Below are positions 25,837-36,123 of a stretch of 64,000 nt of DNA, piece after piece (position 1 is the first letter of the stretch; each line of letters starts with the position of its first letter). This DNA comes from Gammaproteobacteria bacterium UBA5109 (GTDB taxonomy: Bacteria; Pseudomonadota; Gammaproteobacteria; Pseudomonadales; Pseudohongiellaceae): positions 186,001 to 250,000 of the forward strand of contig DHZH01000005.1 in the NCBI GenBank assembly GCA_002414385.1. The letters are read 5' to 3'. The translations under genes were made by a program, and so were the position numbers. Under the pieces are notes generated by a model, which saw nothing but the letters and a program-made list of their open reading frames with translations, was not told where the DNA came from and made no database searches.

Positions 25837-28800
25837 TGAATATTTTAATTCTTAAAATAGTTCTCCGGACTGTGTCTATTCTGATGGCCCTGCTGCTGGT
25901 GGCAATCGGGATTGTTTATTATTTGTTAAACAGTCAAGGGGGCGCAAACTTTCTTGCCACTTATGCCACTGACTACCTGCAGGAAAATTTTCAGACAGAG
26001 CTGCAGTATGATTCCTTACGTGGCAGTCTGCTGACAGGACTGGAATTTGAAAATCTGCAGGTTAATAATCCACAGCTTACGCTCCAGGCCAGCAATTTAT
26101 CCAGCCAGTGGTCATTATGGCCCTTGCTCAGCCAGCGTATAGATATCTCACAACTGGAAATTTCTGATCTGGATTTGCGTCTGTCACCGGGTGAGGGTGA
26201 AGCAACAGCTTCTGTACCGCTTGATGAACAGATTTTGCAGGTATTTTCCCTTCCATTCAGTATTGAGATGGAAAATATTTTGCTGATAAATCCGCGAATT
26301 CAGTCTGGCGAGCAGATACTAACCGTACAGAGTCTGGGTCTCGACATTCTGCTTAACCAGCGCCTATTGAGGCTTGATGAAATCACCTTTACCGGCTATG
26401 GCGCCACACTGAATGGTGCCTTTGCTTTGCAGGCAGAAGATCTGCTGCTGGATGGCAATCTTGACTGGACCCTCGACAGAAACCTTTTGCCCGACCAGGA
26501 CGCAGTGACTGCCGGTTCGGTTTTTTTCAGCGGCGATATTAACTCACTGGATCTCAGCCACAGCCTGATCCAGCCATTAAGCATTGAGAGCGAAGGCAGC
26601 CTTGCTACCGGATTGCTGGATCAGACCGGAATCAACTTTAATCTTGAACATCAGCTTGAAGACCTGCTGCCCCTGTTACCGCAACAGAACTTTCTCAGCG
26701 GCTTTTCCGGCACCTTGCTGACCCATGGCTCACCCGAACTGGTTTTCCTCGACGGAAGTTTCGCGCTTGTGCCTGAATTGAATAATGCACTTGACCCCTC
26801 TCAGCAATTGTTACCGTTAACCCTTACGCTCGCTGGTGAATATGAGGAGCAGGGCCTCAGCTTCGAAACCTTAAGAATCGAAAGTGATGAAATAAGTCTT
26901 GAGGCTGTCAGCGAAATTTCTCTGCAACCCTTTGGCCTGGACATGGACTGGGGACTGAACCGTCTGGAAATAAATGATTACCTGTCGGCAATCACCCTTG
27001 ATGCTGTCCAGGCAGGAGGCAGTCTGAGCCTTGATGAAAATAACAATACCCGCTTTAGGCTGTCATTTTTACAGGCGCAGCTTAACGGCTATCCACTGGA
27101 AGCTGAAGGTGAACTGCAACTTGAGGATAATCGCTTTACTGATGTCAGCCTGGATTTCTCAACCGGTAGAAACCAGCTCTCACTTCAAGGACAGATGCAG
27201 GACAATCTCGACATTAACTGGTTACTGAGTGCCCCTGATCTGTCCGTCTGGCTGCCGGCATTAAGCGGACGCATCCTTGGCGAAGGCCTTATATCCGGCA
27301 ATATCGATAATCCAGACATACAGGGAACACTGGAAGCAGATAATCTGCGTTTTGAAGAAGCGGGGCGTGTAATTGAACTGGCCAGCATAGACAGCTCAAT
27401 TCAGAGCAGTCGCGGGAACTATCAGTTTCAGTTCAATCTGGGTGAAGTAAATGCTGCGATTGAAAACCGCTCTTTTATTGTTTCAGAGACCCAGATTGAG
27501 TTTACTGGAGAACCACAAAACCATGAAGCCAGTCTGAATCTGCGCTCACCCGAGCTGGATATAGACCTGGCAGTGCAGGGCAGCTATGCCAGTGAACAGT
27601 GGCAGGGAAGTATTCTTTCCTCCAGTCTTGATGGTGTATACGGCAACTGGATATTGCAGGAGCCGGTTGTAGCCGGGTTCAGTTCACAGCGCAGCAGTAT
27701 GTCACGTCATTGCTGGCAGCATCTGGATACCGCAATCTGTCTGCAGGCAAGTCAGGCTGACAGCGATTTCAGCCTGGATATAGCCTTGCAGGATTTCCCC
27801 CTGGCCTACCTGAATACCGACAACATGATTGCCAGCCTGGATGATGCTGATCTGAATCAGGTTTATAGCGGTAAACCACCAGCAATAGGCCGACTGCAAC
27901 AGGAGGTTGGCTTGTATCTGCCACAGAACACTTTCGTTGAGGGGCTGCTGAACATGGACATTCAGGTCCAGGGGGATACCGAAGATGTGCAGTCTGCAGA
28001 TTTTTCCCTGGGGGTAGAGCCGGGTTCGGTTTTTCTCAACCTGTTCAGACCGGTCACTGATGATCGACAAAGTGTCGCGCCGGAAATCCAGACCTTTGAG
28101 CTTCAGCACAATAATCTGCAGGTCAATCGTACAGAAGGAGTGCTCAATGGCCAGACCCGTTTAAATATCCTGCACCGGGATAGCGGTGGCCTGGATTTTC
28201 AGGGTGATATCAGCGCAGCGCTTACCCTGTATCCGGATGACAGTATGGAGGGCGGTGCTGAACTCGATTTTTCCAGCCTCAACTGGGTGGAAACCCTGTT
28301 TCCTGACATGCGTAATACACGCGGAGAGATTAGCGGCAACCTGGATATCAGCGGCAGTCTGGATGACCCGATGTTACTTGCCAATCTGAATTTACAGAAT
28401 GCCTCTTTTGAATTGCCCGAGTATGGAATCAGCCCGGAACAAATCAATTTAACTTTCAGCAGTGATGAAGATGAGAATATTTTTATATCTGCTTCCGCAG
28501 TATCCGGAGAAGGTAACCTGACATTCAGTGGCATTGCCAATACCCTGTTTGATCCCCAGCGATCTTTTACGCTGGTTTTACAGGGTGAAAATTTCCGGCT
28601 GATTAACGATCAGAGCACCAGTATGACTGTAAGCCCTGTCCTTGAAGTCAATTTCCAAAACAATGCACTTGATCTGCAGGGGAGCGTTCTGGTGCCAGAA
28701 CTGCTTATGGATATACGCGAGAATGCGACCATTTTGCTTAATAATGGTATTGATGTGACACGTGATGCAGTCATTGTTAATGCTCCACCAGAGCAGGCTT

Positions 28801-29540
28801 ATCTGATGCAAAGTCGCCAGCAACAGAGTATTCGGGAAATACCCGTAAGCGCTGATCTGGAGCTGCTGCTGGGTGACAATGTGCGTTTCCAGGGCTTTGG
28901 TCTGGACATGATGCTGGATGGCAATCTGCGCCTGCAGCAGGATGTCAATCGCCCCTTGCTGGCCTATGGTGATATTTCCATCCGTGAAGGAGTCTATGAA
29001 ATTTACGGCCAGAGCCTGAATGTCACCGATGGCAAACTGATCTTTTTTGGCAATCCGTCCAACCCCTCACTGGATATTCGCGCTTACCGGGAGACCGAAA
29101 CGGTTCAGGCCGGCGTGTTGATTAACGGGACTATACGCAATATGCAAAGCCAGCTCTTCTCGACACCCAATCTGCCGGAAAGCGAAATACTGTCCATCCT
29201 GATTACCGGTAAATCATTCAGCGATACCAATAACCAGGACCAGAGTAACCTGCTTGGTGCTGCAGCAAGTCTGGGCATCAATCGAAGTGGGCTGACCGGT
29301 CTTCTCAGTTCCGGCCTCGGTGTGGACACCCTTGATTTCAACAGTGAGTCCAACCTGGAACAGAGTTCCCTGGGACTGGGAAAATACCTGACACCGGATT
29401 TATTCATGCATTATGAAATCGGCCTGTTTGAAAAAGAATCAGTCCTGTCACTGGACTATATTCTTAATGAACGGCTGCGTCTGGAAGTGGAGAGCGGGAT
29501 CAGTCAAAGCATTGACATGACCTACCGCATTGAAAAATAA
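25836..29540 (+). CDS. tamB: TamB, inner-membrane anchored AsmA-like bridging protein
   Basis: This 1234-aa protein is near the E. coli length. An N-terminal transmembrane anchor (about residues 10-30) leads into a long periplasmic beta-taco made of amphipathic repeats. The C-terminal DUF490/TamB domain (about 900-1234) ends in LEVESGISQSIDMTYRIEK. It spans the periplasm to TamA, whose gene overlaps it by one base. Anchor, domain order and context make this secure. Confidence 0.92.
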   Translation: MNILILKIVLRTVSILMALLLVAIGIVYYLLNSQGGANFLATYATDYLQENFQTELQYDSLRGSLLTGLEFENLQVNNPQLTLQASNLSSQWSLWPLLSQRIDISQLEISDLDLRLSPGEGEATASVPLDEQILQVFSLPFSIEMENILLINPRIQSGEQILTVQSLGLDILLNQRLLRLDEITFTGYGATLNGAFALQAEDLLLDGNLDWTLDRNLLPDQDAVTAGSVFFSGDINSLDLSHSLIQPLSIESEGSLATGLLDQTGINFNLEHQLEDLLPLLPQQNFLSGFSGTLLTHGSPELVFLDGSFALVPELNNALDPSQQLLPLTLTLAGEYEEQGLSFETLRIESDEISLEAVSEISLQPFGLDMDWGLNRLEINDYLSAITLDAVQAGGSLSLDENNNTRFRLSFLQAQLNGYPLEAEGELQLEDNRFTDVSLDFSTGRNQLSLQGQMQDNLDINWLLSAPDLSVWLPALSGRILGEGLISGNIDNPDIQGTLEADNLRFEEAGRVIELASIDSSIQSSRGNYQFQFNLGEVNAAIENRSFIVSETQIEFTGEPQNHEASLNLRSPELDIDLAVQGSYASEQWQGSILSSSLDGVYGNWILQEPVVAGFSSQRSSMSRHCWQHLDTAICLQASQADSDFSLDIALQDFPLAYLNTDNMIASLDDADLNQVYSGKPPAIGRLQQEVGLYLPQNTFVEGLLNMDIQVQGDTEDVQSADFSLGVEPGSVFLNLFRPVTDDRQSVAPEIQTFELQHNNLQVNRTEGVLNGQTRLNILHRDSGGLDFQGDISAALTLYPDDSMEGGAELDFSSLNWVETLFPDMRNTRGEISGNLDISGSLDDPMLLANLNLQNASFELPEYGISPEQINLTFSSDEDENIFISASAVSGEGNLTFSGIANTLFDPQRSFTLVLQGENFRLINDQSTSMTVSPVLEVNFQNNALDLQGSVLVPELLMDIRENATILLNNGIDVTRDAVIVNAPPEQAYLMQSRQQQSIREIPVSADLELLLGDNVRFQGFGLDMMLDGNLRLQQDVNRPLLAYGDISIREGVYEIYGQSLNVTDGKLIFFGNPSNPSLDIRAYRETETVQAGVLINGTIRNMQSQLFSTPNLPESEILSILITGKSFSDTNNQDQSNLLGAAASLGINRSGLTGLLSSGLGVDTLDFNSESNLEQSSLGLGKYLTPDLFMHYEIGLFEKESVLSLDYILNERLRLEVESGISQSIDMTYRIEK

Positions 29541-29585
29541 AAAGTTGCCCGGCATCAGCATAAGCCCTATGCTTAAGCCTGATTA

Positions 29586-30455
29586 ATGCTAGACCAGCCT
29601 ATGGAAAATATCAGCGCTTTCTTCTCATATACTTTATTTACCTTTAACGAGCAGACTTTTACCGTTGGCCAGATATTACTGCTACCGGTGCTGTTTTTCC
29701 TGGCATATTTTGCCATTAAAAAAAGCAGCTCATTCTTTTTACATCGCCTGTCAAAAAGAGGTCTTGATCCGGATCTGGTCCTGCTGTTTCAGCGCCTGTA
29801 TTTCATAGTCGCTCTCTTACTGCTGGTCTTTACCACACTGGCCATACTAAATGTGCCGCTGGGAGCCTTTGCTTTTGTTTCCGGTGCGGTCGCTATCGGT
29901 GTTGGCTTTGGTGCCCAGAACATTATCAATAATTTTATCTCCGGCTGGATACTGATGTGGGAGAAGCCAATTCGCCTTGGTGACTTCCTTGAAATAGGGG
30001 ATGTTAAAGGGACTGTCGAAACCATTAATACACGCTCAACACGTATACGCCGCACCGATGGGGTACACCTTCTGATCCCCAATAGTCATCTACTTGAAAA
30101 CATGGTGGTTAACTGGACTCTGGTTGATCGACTGACACGCTGTATTGTCAGAGTAGGGGTGGCTTATGGCTCGCCGGTCAAACAGGTTTCAGAATTAATT
30201 CAGCAGGCAGCTGAAACCCATGAACTGGTGCTGGGGGATCCTGAGCCTCTGGTTATTTTTGATGATTTCGGGGACAGTGCTCTGATTTTTGATGTATATT
30301 TTTGGATCGAAACTGGCGGTGAAAAAGATTTACGTGTTATCAAGTCTGATATTCGCTTCAAGATCGATGAATTATTTGCTGCAAATGATATTGTGATTTC
30401 ATTTCCGCAGCGGGATGTGCATCTGGACGGTGAAGTTAAAATCGTGCGCCAATAA
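29586..30455 (+). CDS. MscS-family mechanosensitive channel
   Basis: This 289-aa protein has three transmembrane helices, the last being the Gly/Ala-rich pore helix (FAFVSGAVAIGVGFGAQNIINNFISG, about 93-118). A beta domain with WEKPIRLGDFLEIGDVKGTVETINTRSTRIR and a C-terminal vestibule follow. It is the minimal MscS form (E. coli MscS is 286 aa) and opens under osmotic downshock. It starts 45 bp after tamB on the same strand. Confidence 0.92.
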   Translation: MLDQPMENISAFFSYTLFTFNEQTFTVGQILLLPVLFFLAYFAIKKSSSFFLHRLSKRGLDPDLVLLFQRLYFIVALLLLVFTTLAILNVPLGAFAFVSGAVAIGVGFGAQNIINNFISGWILMWEKPIRLGDFLEIGDVKGTVETINTRSTRIRRTDGVHLLIPNSHLLENMVVNWTLVDRLTRCIVRVGVAYGSPVKQVSELIQQAAETHELVLGDPEPLVIFDDFGDSALIFDVYFWIETGGEKDLRVIKSDIRFKIDELFAANDIVISFPQRDVHLDGEVKIVRQ

Positions 30456-30457
30456 GG

Positions 30458-31447
30458 CTATAACCACTTTTTAAACCGGAAATAGGCCAAAGCTCCCACC
30501 ACCATAACTGTCATTGCCATGGCGACATAAAAAAAAGCCGAGGGAGTCTCAAGTCCTGGAAGGCCTGCTACATTCATGCCGAACAGTCCCGTAACAAATG
30601 AAATCGGCAGGAAAATCACTGCAACAATTGACAATACATACATGCGGTCATTTTGTTGCTGGGCCGTCAGGTTCATCAACTCTTCCTGCAGGACAACGGC
30701 TTTTTCCCGCACCAGGTCCAGGTCTTCCACATAACGGATAATGCGATCAGATAACTCCTGCACATAGTGCCGGTCTTCTTTTACCAGCAGGGTTGCTGAT
30801 TGCCGGAAGAGTGCTTCCAGGGCTTCACGTTGTGGCGCAAGATAGCGTCTGACCATGGCCGCTTCCCGGCGCAGGTTGGAGACATTGGCACGTAACTTAA
30901 CAATATTTTCCACGTCAGCTGCGTCTTCATATTCCAGCATTTTAGCTTCAACACCATCCACATAATCAGCAATCCTGTCGGCTACCCGTTCAATCACAGT
31001 ACTTAGCAACTCACTAGTGGTTTTCGGGCCTTTGCCAGACACAATTTCGTCTTTTACGTCTTGAGTGGAAAGTACGCGTTTATGACGCAGGCTGATAATA
31101 CGATCAGCTTCAATCCAGAAGCGAAGCGATACCATGTCATTGGGATCTTCGCCCGGATTCATATTGATGACACGTAAAATCAATACTGCGCCTTCTTCGT
31201 GAACGTTAGTGCGCGGACGGGAATCCAGGCGGGTCAGACTGTCAATTGCATGTTCGGGGACTTTCAGTGATGCCAGCTGTTCACGGCAACCCTCTTCAAG
31301 AAAATCGAGATGACACCAGAGTGGGCCGCTTTCATCGCTTACCTTATCCAGTGGTACTCCAGCACCTTTGCCATTCAGTATAAAACCAAAAACATAAGAA
31401 GGAGATTCTGTTAGCGCTTTGTAATTGGACACATTCATATCCTGCAA
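30458..31447 (-). CDS. CorA-like divalent cation transporter (ZntB type)
   Basis: This 329-aa protein has an N-terminal alpha/beta cytoplasmic domain, a long helix and two C-terminal membrane spans. The signature GMNVAGLPG (about 288-296) closes the first span, as required in the CorA family. It moves Mg2+, Zn2+ or Ni2+, and ZntB-type proteins exist with the same motif. It converges with mscS, with only 2 bp between the stop codons. Confidence 0.88.
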   Translation of the reverse strand: MQDMNVSNYKALTESPSYVFGFILNGKGAGVPLDKVSDESGPLWCHLDFLEEGCREQLASLKVPEHAIDSLTRLDSRPRTNVHEEGAVLILRVINMNPGEDPNDMVSLRFWIEADRIISLRHKRVLSTQDVKDEIVSGKGPKTTSELLSTVIERVADRIADYVDGVEAKMLEYEDAADVENIVKLRANVSNLRREAAMVRRYLAPQREALEALFRQSATLLVKEDRHYVQELSDRIIRYVEDLDLVREKAVVLQEELMNLTAQQQNDRMYVLSIVAVIFLPISFVTGLFGMNVAGLPGLETPSAFFYVAMAMTVMVVGALAYFRFKKWL

Positions 31448-31486
31448 AGACTATGCGATATTGCCAGATGAGTCTATCATTTCAAA

Positions 31487-32077
31487 ATGTCAGTTAAAGA
31501 GTTATTCAGCATCATCGCCATTATCCTCACACTGGTGGCGTATTATCCGTATATCAGAAGCATTCACCTCGGGCAGACCCGACCGCATTTCTTTTCCTGG
31601 CTGATCTGGGGTCTGACCACCATTATTGTGTTTCTCGCTCAGCTGAGCGCTGGAGGCGGAGTAGGGGTATGGCCGGTCCTGTTGTCCGGCATTATTACTT
31701 TTTATATCAGCCTGCAGGGTTTTCTGAAACGGGCAGAGATCAGGATCAGTGCCCTGGACTACCTGTTCTTGATTGCCGCGCTGCTTGCCATCCCTTTATG
31801 GCTGTTAAGCAATAACCCGCTCTGGGCCGTTATTATTGTCACCACGATCGACCTGTGCGGCTTTGGGCCAACCCTGCGCAAGGCAGTAGAAAACCCGGAA
31901 CAGGAAAACATCTGGTTTTATCTGATCTTTTTTATCCGCTGTGGATTCGTTCTGCTGGCCCTGGAGGCCTATTCATTGGTTACTGTTCTGTTTCCGTTAA
32001 CAGTTGGCATTTGCTGCCTGATCATGCTTGTCTTGCTATTTACGGCCGGGCAACAACTTCGCTCATCGAAACCCTGA
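31487..32077 (+). CDS. Multi-pass membrane protein of unknown function
   Basis: This 196-aa protein has about six or seven hydrophobic segments. The YYPYIRSIHLGQTRPHFFSWLIWGL stretch resembles a PQ-loop/SWEET-like repeat, with Pro and aromatic residues near the helix end, and SNNPLWAVIIVTTIDLCGFGPTLRKAV may be its second half. I cannot assign a transport substrate. It is divergent from the CorA-like gene, 39 bp apart. Confidence 0.65.
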   Translation: MSVKELFSIIAIILTLVAYYPYIRSIHLGQTRPHFFSWLIWGLTTIIVFLAQLSAGGGVGVWPVLLSGIITFYISLQGFLKRAEIRISALDYLFLIAALLAIPLWLLSNNPLWAVIIVTTIDLCGFGPTLRKAVENPEQENIWFYLIFFIRCGFVLLALEAYSLVTVLFPLTVGICCLIMLVLLFTAGQQLRSSKP

Positions 32078-32081
32078 GCAT

Positions 32082-32780
32082 TCAGAGGCGGTGACTATAC
32101 AAAAACTGTACATGATGCTGAAGGACATTTTCACTAAATGCCCGGTTCTGAAAACGCGCCTGGTAATTCACATTGATGCGGTTGCCATTTCTCAGTTCGC
32201 GATTTACGCCGAATATCAGGCGGGTCTGGCGAAAACCTCTTTGCATAAGGTCCTTCTGTTCAACGTCATTCCAGGCAAAATGGGTTTGCCATCCAAGTTG
32301 CAGGCTGTGCCGTTCATCTACAGGCTTAACCCATTGCAAGCGAAAGCGTGAACGCAAGCCCATCTCATTGGATTGGTTAAAATATCGTTCATCCAGGTTT
32401 ACCGTAAAACTGCTGACTCCACCTGCAAAGAAGACACGATAGGAATATTGCTGAATAAGCCTGATTTCCCGCTCAGCATTTCCCCGGGGGACAGTTGTAT
32501 AAAAACTGAAAGCATAGGATGAATTTCCGACATTTTTCCCCAGCGAAAAATTAAGGTAATTAACTGCATTATTATTAAATCCATTCTGGTAAAACGACGA
32601 GACGAACAAGTTTCCGTAGACCCCGTTCTCGTAAATTTTTTGCAGAGAAATTCCTGCCTGGTTTGTCGATTCATTTTCAATGGCAACTGCTTGGCTTGAG
32701 GATAGCCAAAACGCAGGCACCAGAAGCAATGTGCAAATAAAATGAATGGAAGATAACTGCGGGAAACGAATTAAGGGCAT
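32082..32780 (-). CDS. DUF2490-like outer membrane protein
   Basis: I choose the ATG at 32780, which gives MPLIRFPQLSSIHFICTLLL and a signal peptide ending near SSSQAVA, about 232 aa in total. Alternating aromatic and polar strands (SFTVNLDERYFNQSN, MGLRSRFRLQWVKP, RINVNYQARFQNR, VQFLYSHRL) suggest a small beta-barrel like DUF2490 proteins. The last residues before the stop form a typical terminal strand. Function unknown. It ends 5 bp from the convergent membrane gene. Confidence 0.65.
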   Translation of the reverse strand: MPLIRFPQLSSIHFICTLLLVPAFWLSSSQAVAIENESTNQAGISLQKIYENGVYGNLFVSSFYQNGFNNNAVNYLNFSLGKNVGNSSYAFSFYTTVPRGNAEREIRLIQQYSYRVFFAGGVSSFTVNLDERYFNQSNEMGLRSRFRLQWVKPVDERHSLQLGWQTHFAWNDVEQKDLMQRGFRQTRLIFGVNRELRNGNRINVNYQARFQNRAFSENVLQHHVQFLYSHRL

Positions 32781-32913
32781 GCTTATGCTTTTTGGAAAAG
32801 CGCGTATGTTACAGAGCGACTCGCTTGTTGACAAATAAATTACGCAGATACAGCCTGTTTTTTACCCGGCATTTCTTCTAGAATTACCGACTTAACTCCA
32901 CTGGCTTTTTTTC

Positions 32914-33657
32914 ATGACCGCACTCAGTGTCAATCTCAACAAACTGGCTTTGCTGAGAAATTCCCGGGGACGTAATTATCCTGATCTGCAACATTATGCA
33001 CGCCGGTTTATTGAATTGGGCGTACAGGGGATTACCGTTCATCCGCGTCCTGATGAGCGTCATATTCGGCGCCAGGATGCCCTTGAACTGGCCGAGCTGC
33101 TCAAGGATTTTCCTGAAGTTGAATACAACATCGAGGGTTATCCTGCTGTGGACTTCCTGGAACTGGTCAGCAAGTGTCGACCAAGGCAATGCACCCTGGT
33201 ACCCGATGCAGCAGATCAACTTACTTCGGATCACGGTTGGGATTTCACTCAGCAGCTCGAGAATCTGAAACCCATTATTGCCCGACTTAAGCAGCAGGGC
33301 ATACGTGTCGCCGTGTTTCTCGATCCGGATCCCTTACAGGCCGAGCTGGCGGCCAGAAGCGGTGCAGACCGGATTGAACTTTATACTGAAGACTTTGCCA
33401 GTACATTCGGCACCCCTCAGGGACGTGAGGTTTTCGGGAACTACCTGAAAACTGCCGGGTGTGCCCAGGAGCTCGGGCTCGGTGTTAATGCCGGCCATGA
33501 CCTGAACCTGGAAAATCTGCCAGACTTTCTGAGCATTCCCGATATTCTGGAAGTCTCCATCGGTCATGCTCTGACTATTGAAAGTATTGACCAGGGTATG
33601 GATCATGTCGTGAAGCGCTACCTGGAGATCTGCCAGGCAGCAAATACGGGTAATTAG
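32914..33657 (+). CDS. pdxJ: Pyridoxine 5'-phosphate synthase
   Basis: This 247-aa TIM-barrel enzyme begins LSVNLNKLALLRNSRG with VTVHPRPDERHI-like and YNIEGYP segments. It contains LVPD, RIELYTEDFA and GLGVNAGHDLNLENL. It condenses 3-amino-2-oxopropyl phosphate with deoxyxylulose 5-phosphate in vitamin B6 synthesis. NAGHDLN and the terminal EVSIGHAL match the phosphate-binding features. The next gene, msrA, starts 2 bp after the stop. Confidence 0.93.
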   Translation: MTALSVNLNKLALLRNSRGRNYPDLQHYARRFIELGVQGITVHPRPDERHIRRQDALELAELLKDFPEVEYNIEGYPAVDFLELVSKCRPRQCTLVPDAADQLTSDHGWDFTQQLENLKPIIARLKQQGIRVAVFLDPDPLQAELAARSGADRIELYTEDFASTFGTPQGREVFGNYLKTAGCAQELGLGVNAGHDLNLENLPDFLSIPDILEVSIGHALTIESIDQGMDHVVKRYLEICQAANTGN

Positions 33658-33659
33658 CG

Positions 33660-34307
33660 ATGGGAATATTTTCTGTGTCAGACAAAATGGTCAGCCCGGA
33701 ACAGGCACTGGCCGGGCGGGATGTAGAAATGCCTGTCAGTGAAAGGCATCTTGTACTGGATGCCCCATTGAAGGAAAGTGAATCTGGCGAATTTTCGGCC
33801 AGGGGATTACAGCAGGCCATATTCGCCCTGGGCTGTTTCTGGGGTGCTGAAAAACGCTTCTGGGAACTCCCCGGTGTCTATACCACAGCAGTCGGCTATG
33901 CCGGCGGCTATACTGAAAATCCGACCTACCAGGAAGTCTGCAGCGGGCAGACCGGACATGCCGAAGTGGTGTGGCTGGTCTTTGATCCGCAAAAAATTAC
34001 TTATGAGGATTTACTGCAGGAATTCTGGGAAGCACACAATCCAACCCAGGGTATGCGCCAGGGTAACGACCGGGGAACACAATATCGTTCCATGATTCTG
34101 ACCTATGACAAAAACCAGCTTGCCGCGGCAGAACAAAGCCGTGAGCATTATCAGTCTTTGCTCGAGGCACAGGGTTTTCCGCCTATCACCACCCAGGTAC
34201 AGCCAGCCGGGCCGTTTTTTTATGCCGAGGATTATCATCAGCAATACCTGGCCAAAAACCCGGAGGGTTATTGTGGCCTCGGCGGCACTGGCGTGTGTTA
34301 CAACTGA
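33660..34307 (+). CDS. msrA: Peptide methionine sulfoxide reductase A
   Basis: This 215-aa protein carries the catalytic GCFWGAEKRFW (about residue 57), GYAGGYTENPTY, TGHAEVV and a C-terminal resolving Cys in GYCGLGGTGVCYN. It reduces methionine-S-sulfoxide with thioredoxin. The length and the N-terminal MVSPEQALAGR extension are like E. coli MsrA. It is tightly coupled to pdxJ. Confidence 0.95.
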   Translation: MGIFSVSDKMVSPEQALAGRDVEMPVSERHLVLDAPLKESESGEFSARGLQQAIFALGCFWGAEKRFWELPGVYTTAVGYAGGYTENPTYQEVCSGQTGHAEVVWLVFDPQKITYEDLLQEFWEAHNPTQGMRQGNDRGTQYRSMILTYDKNQLAAAEQSREHYQSLLEAQGFPPITTQVQPAGPFFYAEDYHQQYLAKNPEGYCGLGGTGVCYN

Positions 34308-34327
34308 GCGCAGGGTAAACTAGGTTC

Positions 34328-35233
34328 ATGAAAGCCGTATCCGAAAGACTGACCGTTGCGATATCTTCCCGGGCGCTGTTTGACCTTAGCGAAAGCCATG
34401 AGGTTTATGAACAACAGGGCGTCGAAGCATATAGGCAGTATCAGATAGAACGTGAAGATGAGCCGCTGGCGCCAGGCGACGCCTTTAATCTGGTGAAGAA
34501 ACTGCTGCATATCAATACGCTGCTGGGCCGTGAACAGGTAGAAGTGATTCTGCTGTCCCGTAACACCGCCGATACCGGATTACGCATATTTAATTCAATC
34601 GAACATCATCAGCTGGCCATCAGCAAGGCAGCCTTTTGTGGTGGTTCGAGTCCTTACCGCTATATTTCGGCGTTCAACAGCCACCTGTTTCTATCCACCG
34701 ATGGTGGCGATGTTCGACAGGCGCTGGAAGACGGTATTGCGGCAGCAACCATTATGCCTTCCGGCGTCGCCAATACGGATGACTTCAAATTACGCTTTGC
34801 CTTTGATGGTGATGCCGTGCTGTTTTCCGACGAAGCTGAGAAAATCTACAAGGCTGAAGGTCTGGAAGCCTTTACCAAAAGCGAGCGTAAAGCGGCCAGG
34901 GATCCGCTGTCCGGCGGACCATTCAAGCCTTTTCTCGCGGCATTACAGCAACTGCAGCGCGAATTTACCGAGGACGACTGCCCCATTCGCACCTGCCTGG
35001 TCACTGCACGGGCGGCTCCGGCTCACGAAAGGGTCGTACGCACCCTGCGAGCCTGGGATATCAAGATCGATGAATCACTGTTTCTGGGCGGGGCCGATAA
35101 AGGCGCCTTTCTGCGTGCCTACAATGCTGACGTGTTTTTTGATGACCAGGAAGGTCATTGTGAGTCCACCCGGGAGCATGTCGCTACCGGCCATGTCCCG
35201 CATGGTGTGGCTAATGCCCCAGTGAAAGACTGA
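34328..35233 (+). CDS. Cytosolic 5'-nucleotidase (NT5C1-like)
   Basis: This 301-aa protein of the HAD-like 5'-nucleotidase family shows AISSRALFDL near the N-terminus, where the catalytic-Asp motif is modified. LLSRNTADTGLRIFNSI, FAFDGDAVLFSDEAE and ADVFFDDQEGHCE are also present. Members dephosphorylate nucleoside monophosphates. Its end overlaps the convergent exporter gene by 23 bp. Confidence 0.8.
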   Translation: MKAVSERLTVAISSRALFDLSESHEVYEQQGVEAYRQYQIEREDEPLAPGDAFNLVKKLLHINTLLGREQVEVILLSRNTADTGLRIFNSIEHHQLAISKAAFCGGSSPYRYISAFNSHLFLSTDGGDVRQALEDGIAAATIMPSGVANTDDFKLRFAFDGDAVLFSDEAEKIYKAEGLEAFTKSERKAARDPLSGGPFKPFLAALQQLQREFTEDDCPIRTCLVTARAAPAHERVVRTLRAWDIKIDESLFLGGADKGAFLRAYNADVFFDDQEGHCESTREHVATGHVPHGVANAPVKD

Positions 35234-36041
35234 AATAGATTCCCAGGCCCAGCAGGGCGACAATCAAGACTGTCCGCAGCAGGTTTTCCGGCAGTACTGC
35301 GCCCAGCCGGGTGCCCAGGTAAATTCCTGGTAGGGAACCGACCACCAGAGCCAGCAGCAACTGGTAATCCACCAGTCCGTTAAACATGTAACCCATTCCA
35401 GCCACCAGGGTCAGGGGCACTGCATGCGCAATATCGGTTCCCACCACATGTTTGGCCGGCCAGCTCGGAAACAGCATAAACAGTATGGCAGCCCCGAAGG
35501 CGCCAGCTCCGACCGACGACAGCGTCACACAAACGCCCAACACCACTCCCAGTGAGAGGACCAGCCAGGAACGGTAGCGGCGCAGGAGCTGAAAGGCAGG
35601 GTGTTCTTTGATGAGGGAGTCTTCACTGCTGACACGGTGCTGGATATAGCGGTTAAAAATCATCACCGTCGCCGTCAGGATCAGCATCACACCGAGGAAG
35701 CTGGTCAAAAAGACAGTGAAATTCTGGTTGTCCGCCATGCTGGCATCAATCACAAAGAAATTGATCAGCAGGGAAACCGGGATACTGCCAGCTGCCAGTA
35801 AAGCCGTGGTATGCCAGTCAACATGCCCGTGACGATGATGGAAGACCATGCCACTGGCCTTGGTAATCCCGGCATACAATAAATCCGTGCCAATGGCGAT
35901 TGCCACCGGATAATTAAACAGCAGCAGAATAGGAGTCATCAGTGAGCCACCGCCGACACCGGTAAGACCGATGGCAAAGCCGACTGCAGCACCTGAAAAA
36001 ATCAGTAAGAAAAGTTCCATGGCAGGCGACTCTAACGGCAC
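35211..36041 (-). CDS. TauE/SafE-family sulfite/anion exporter
   Basis: This 276-aa protein has about eight membrane spans. It has the family pattern GLTGVGGGSLMTPILLLF near the N-terminus and GAFGAAILFMLF plus GSLPGIYLGTRL later. It moves sulfite, sulfonates or similar anions across the inner membrane. It is divergent from cysB, whose product controls sulfur assimilation, so a sulfur role is likely. Confidence 0.83.
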   Translation of the reverse strand: MPLESPAMELFLLIFSGAAVGFAIGLTGVGGGSLMTPILLLFNYPVAIAIGTDLLYAGITKASGMVFHHRHGHVDWHTTALLAAGSIPVSLLINFFVIDASMADNQNFTVFLTSFLGVMLILTATVMIFNRYIQHRVSSEDSLIKEHPAFQLLRRYRSWLVLSLGVVLGVCVTLSSVGAGAFGAAILFMLFPSWPAKHVVGTDIAHAVPLTLVAGMGYMFNGLVDYQLLLALVVGSLPGIYLGTRLGAVLPENLLRTVLIVALLGLGIYFSLSLGH

Positions 36042-36123
36042 TGATATATATTGAAAAGAAATATTTTTTCATATTATTATTCCATATAGTTATAATACGG
36101 ATTTACCCCAGCCAGGTTCTGAC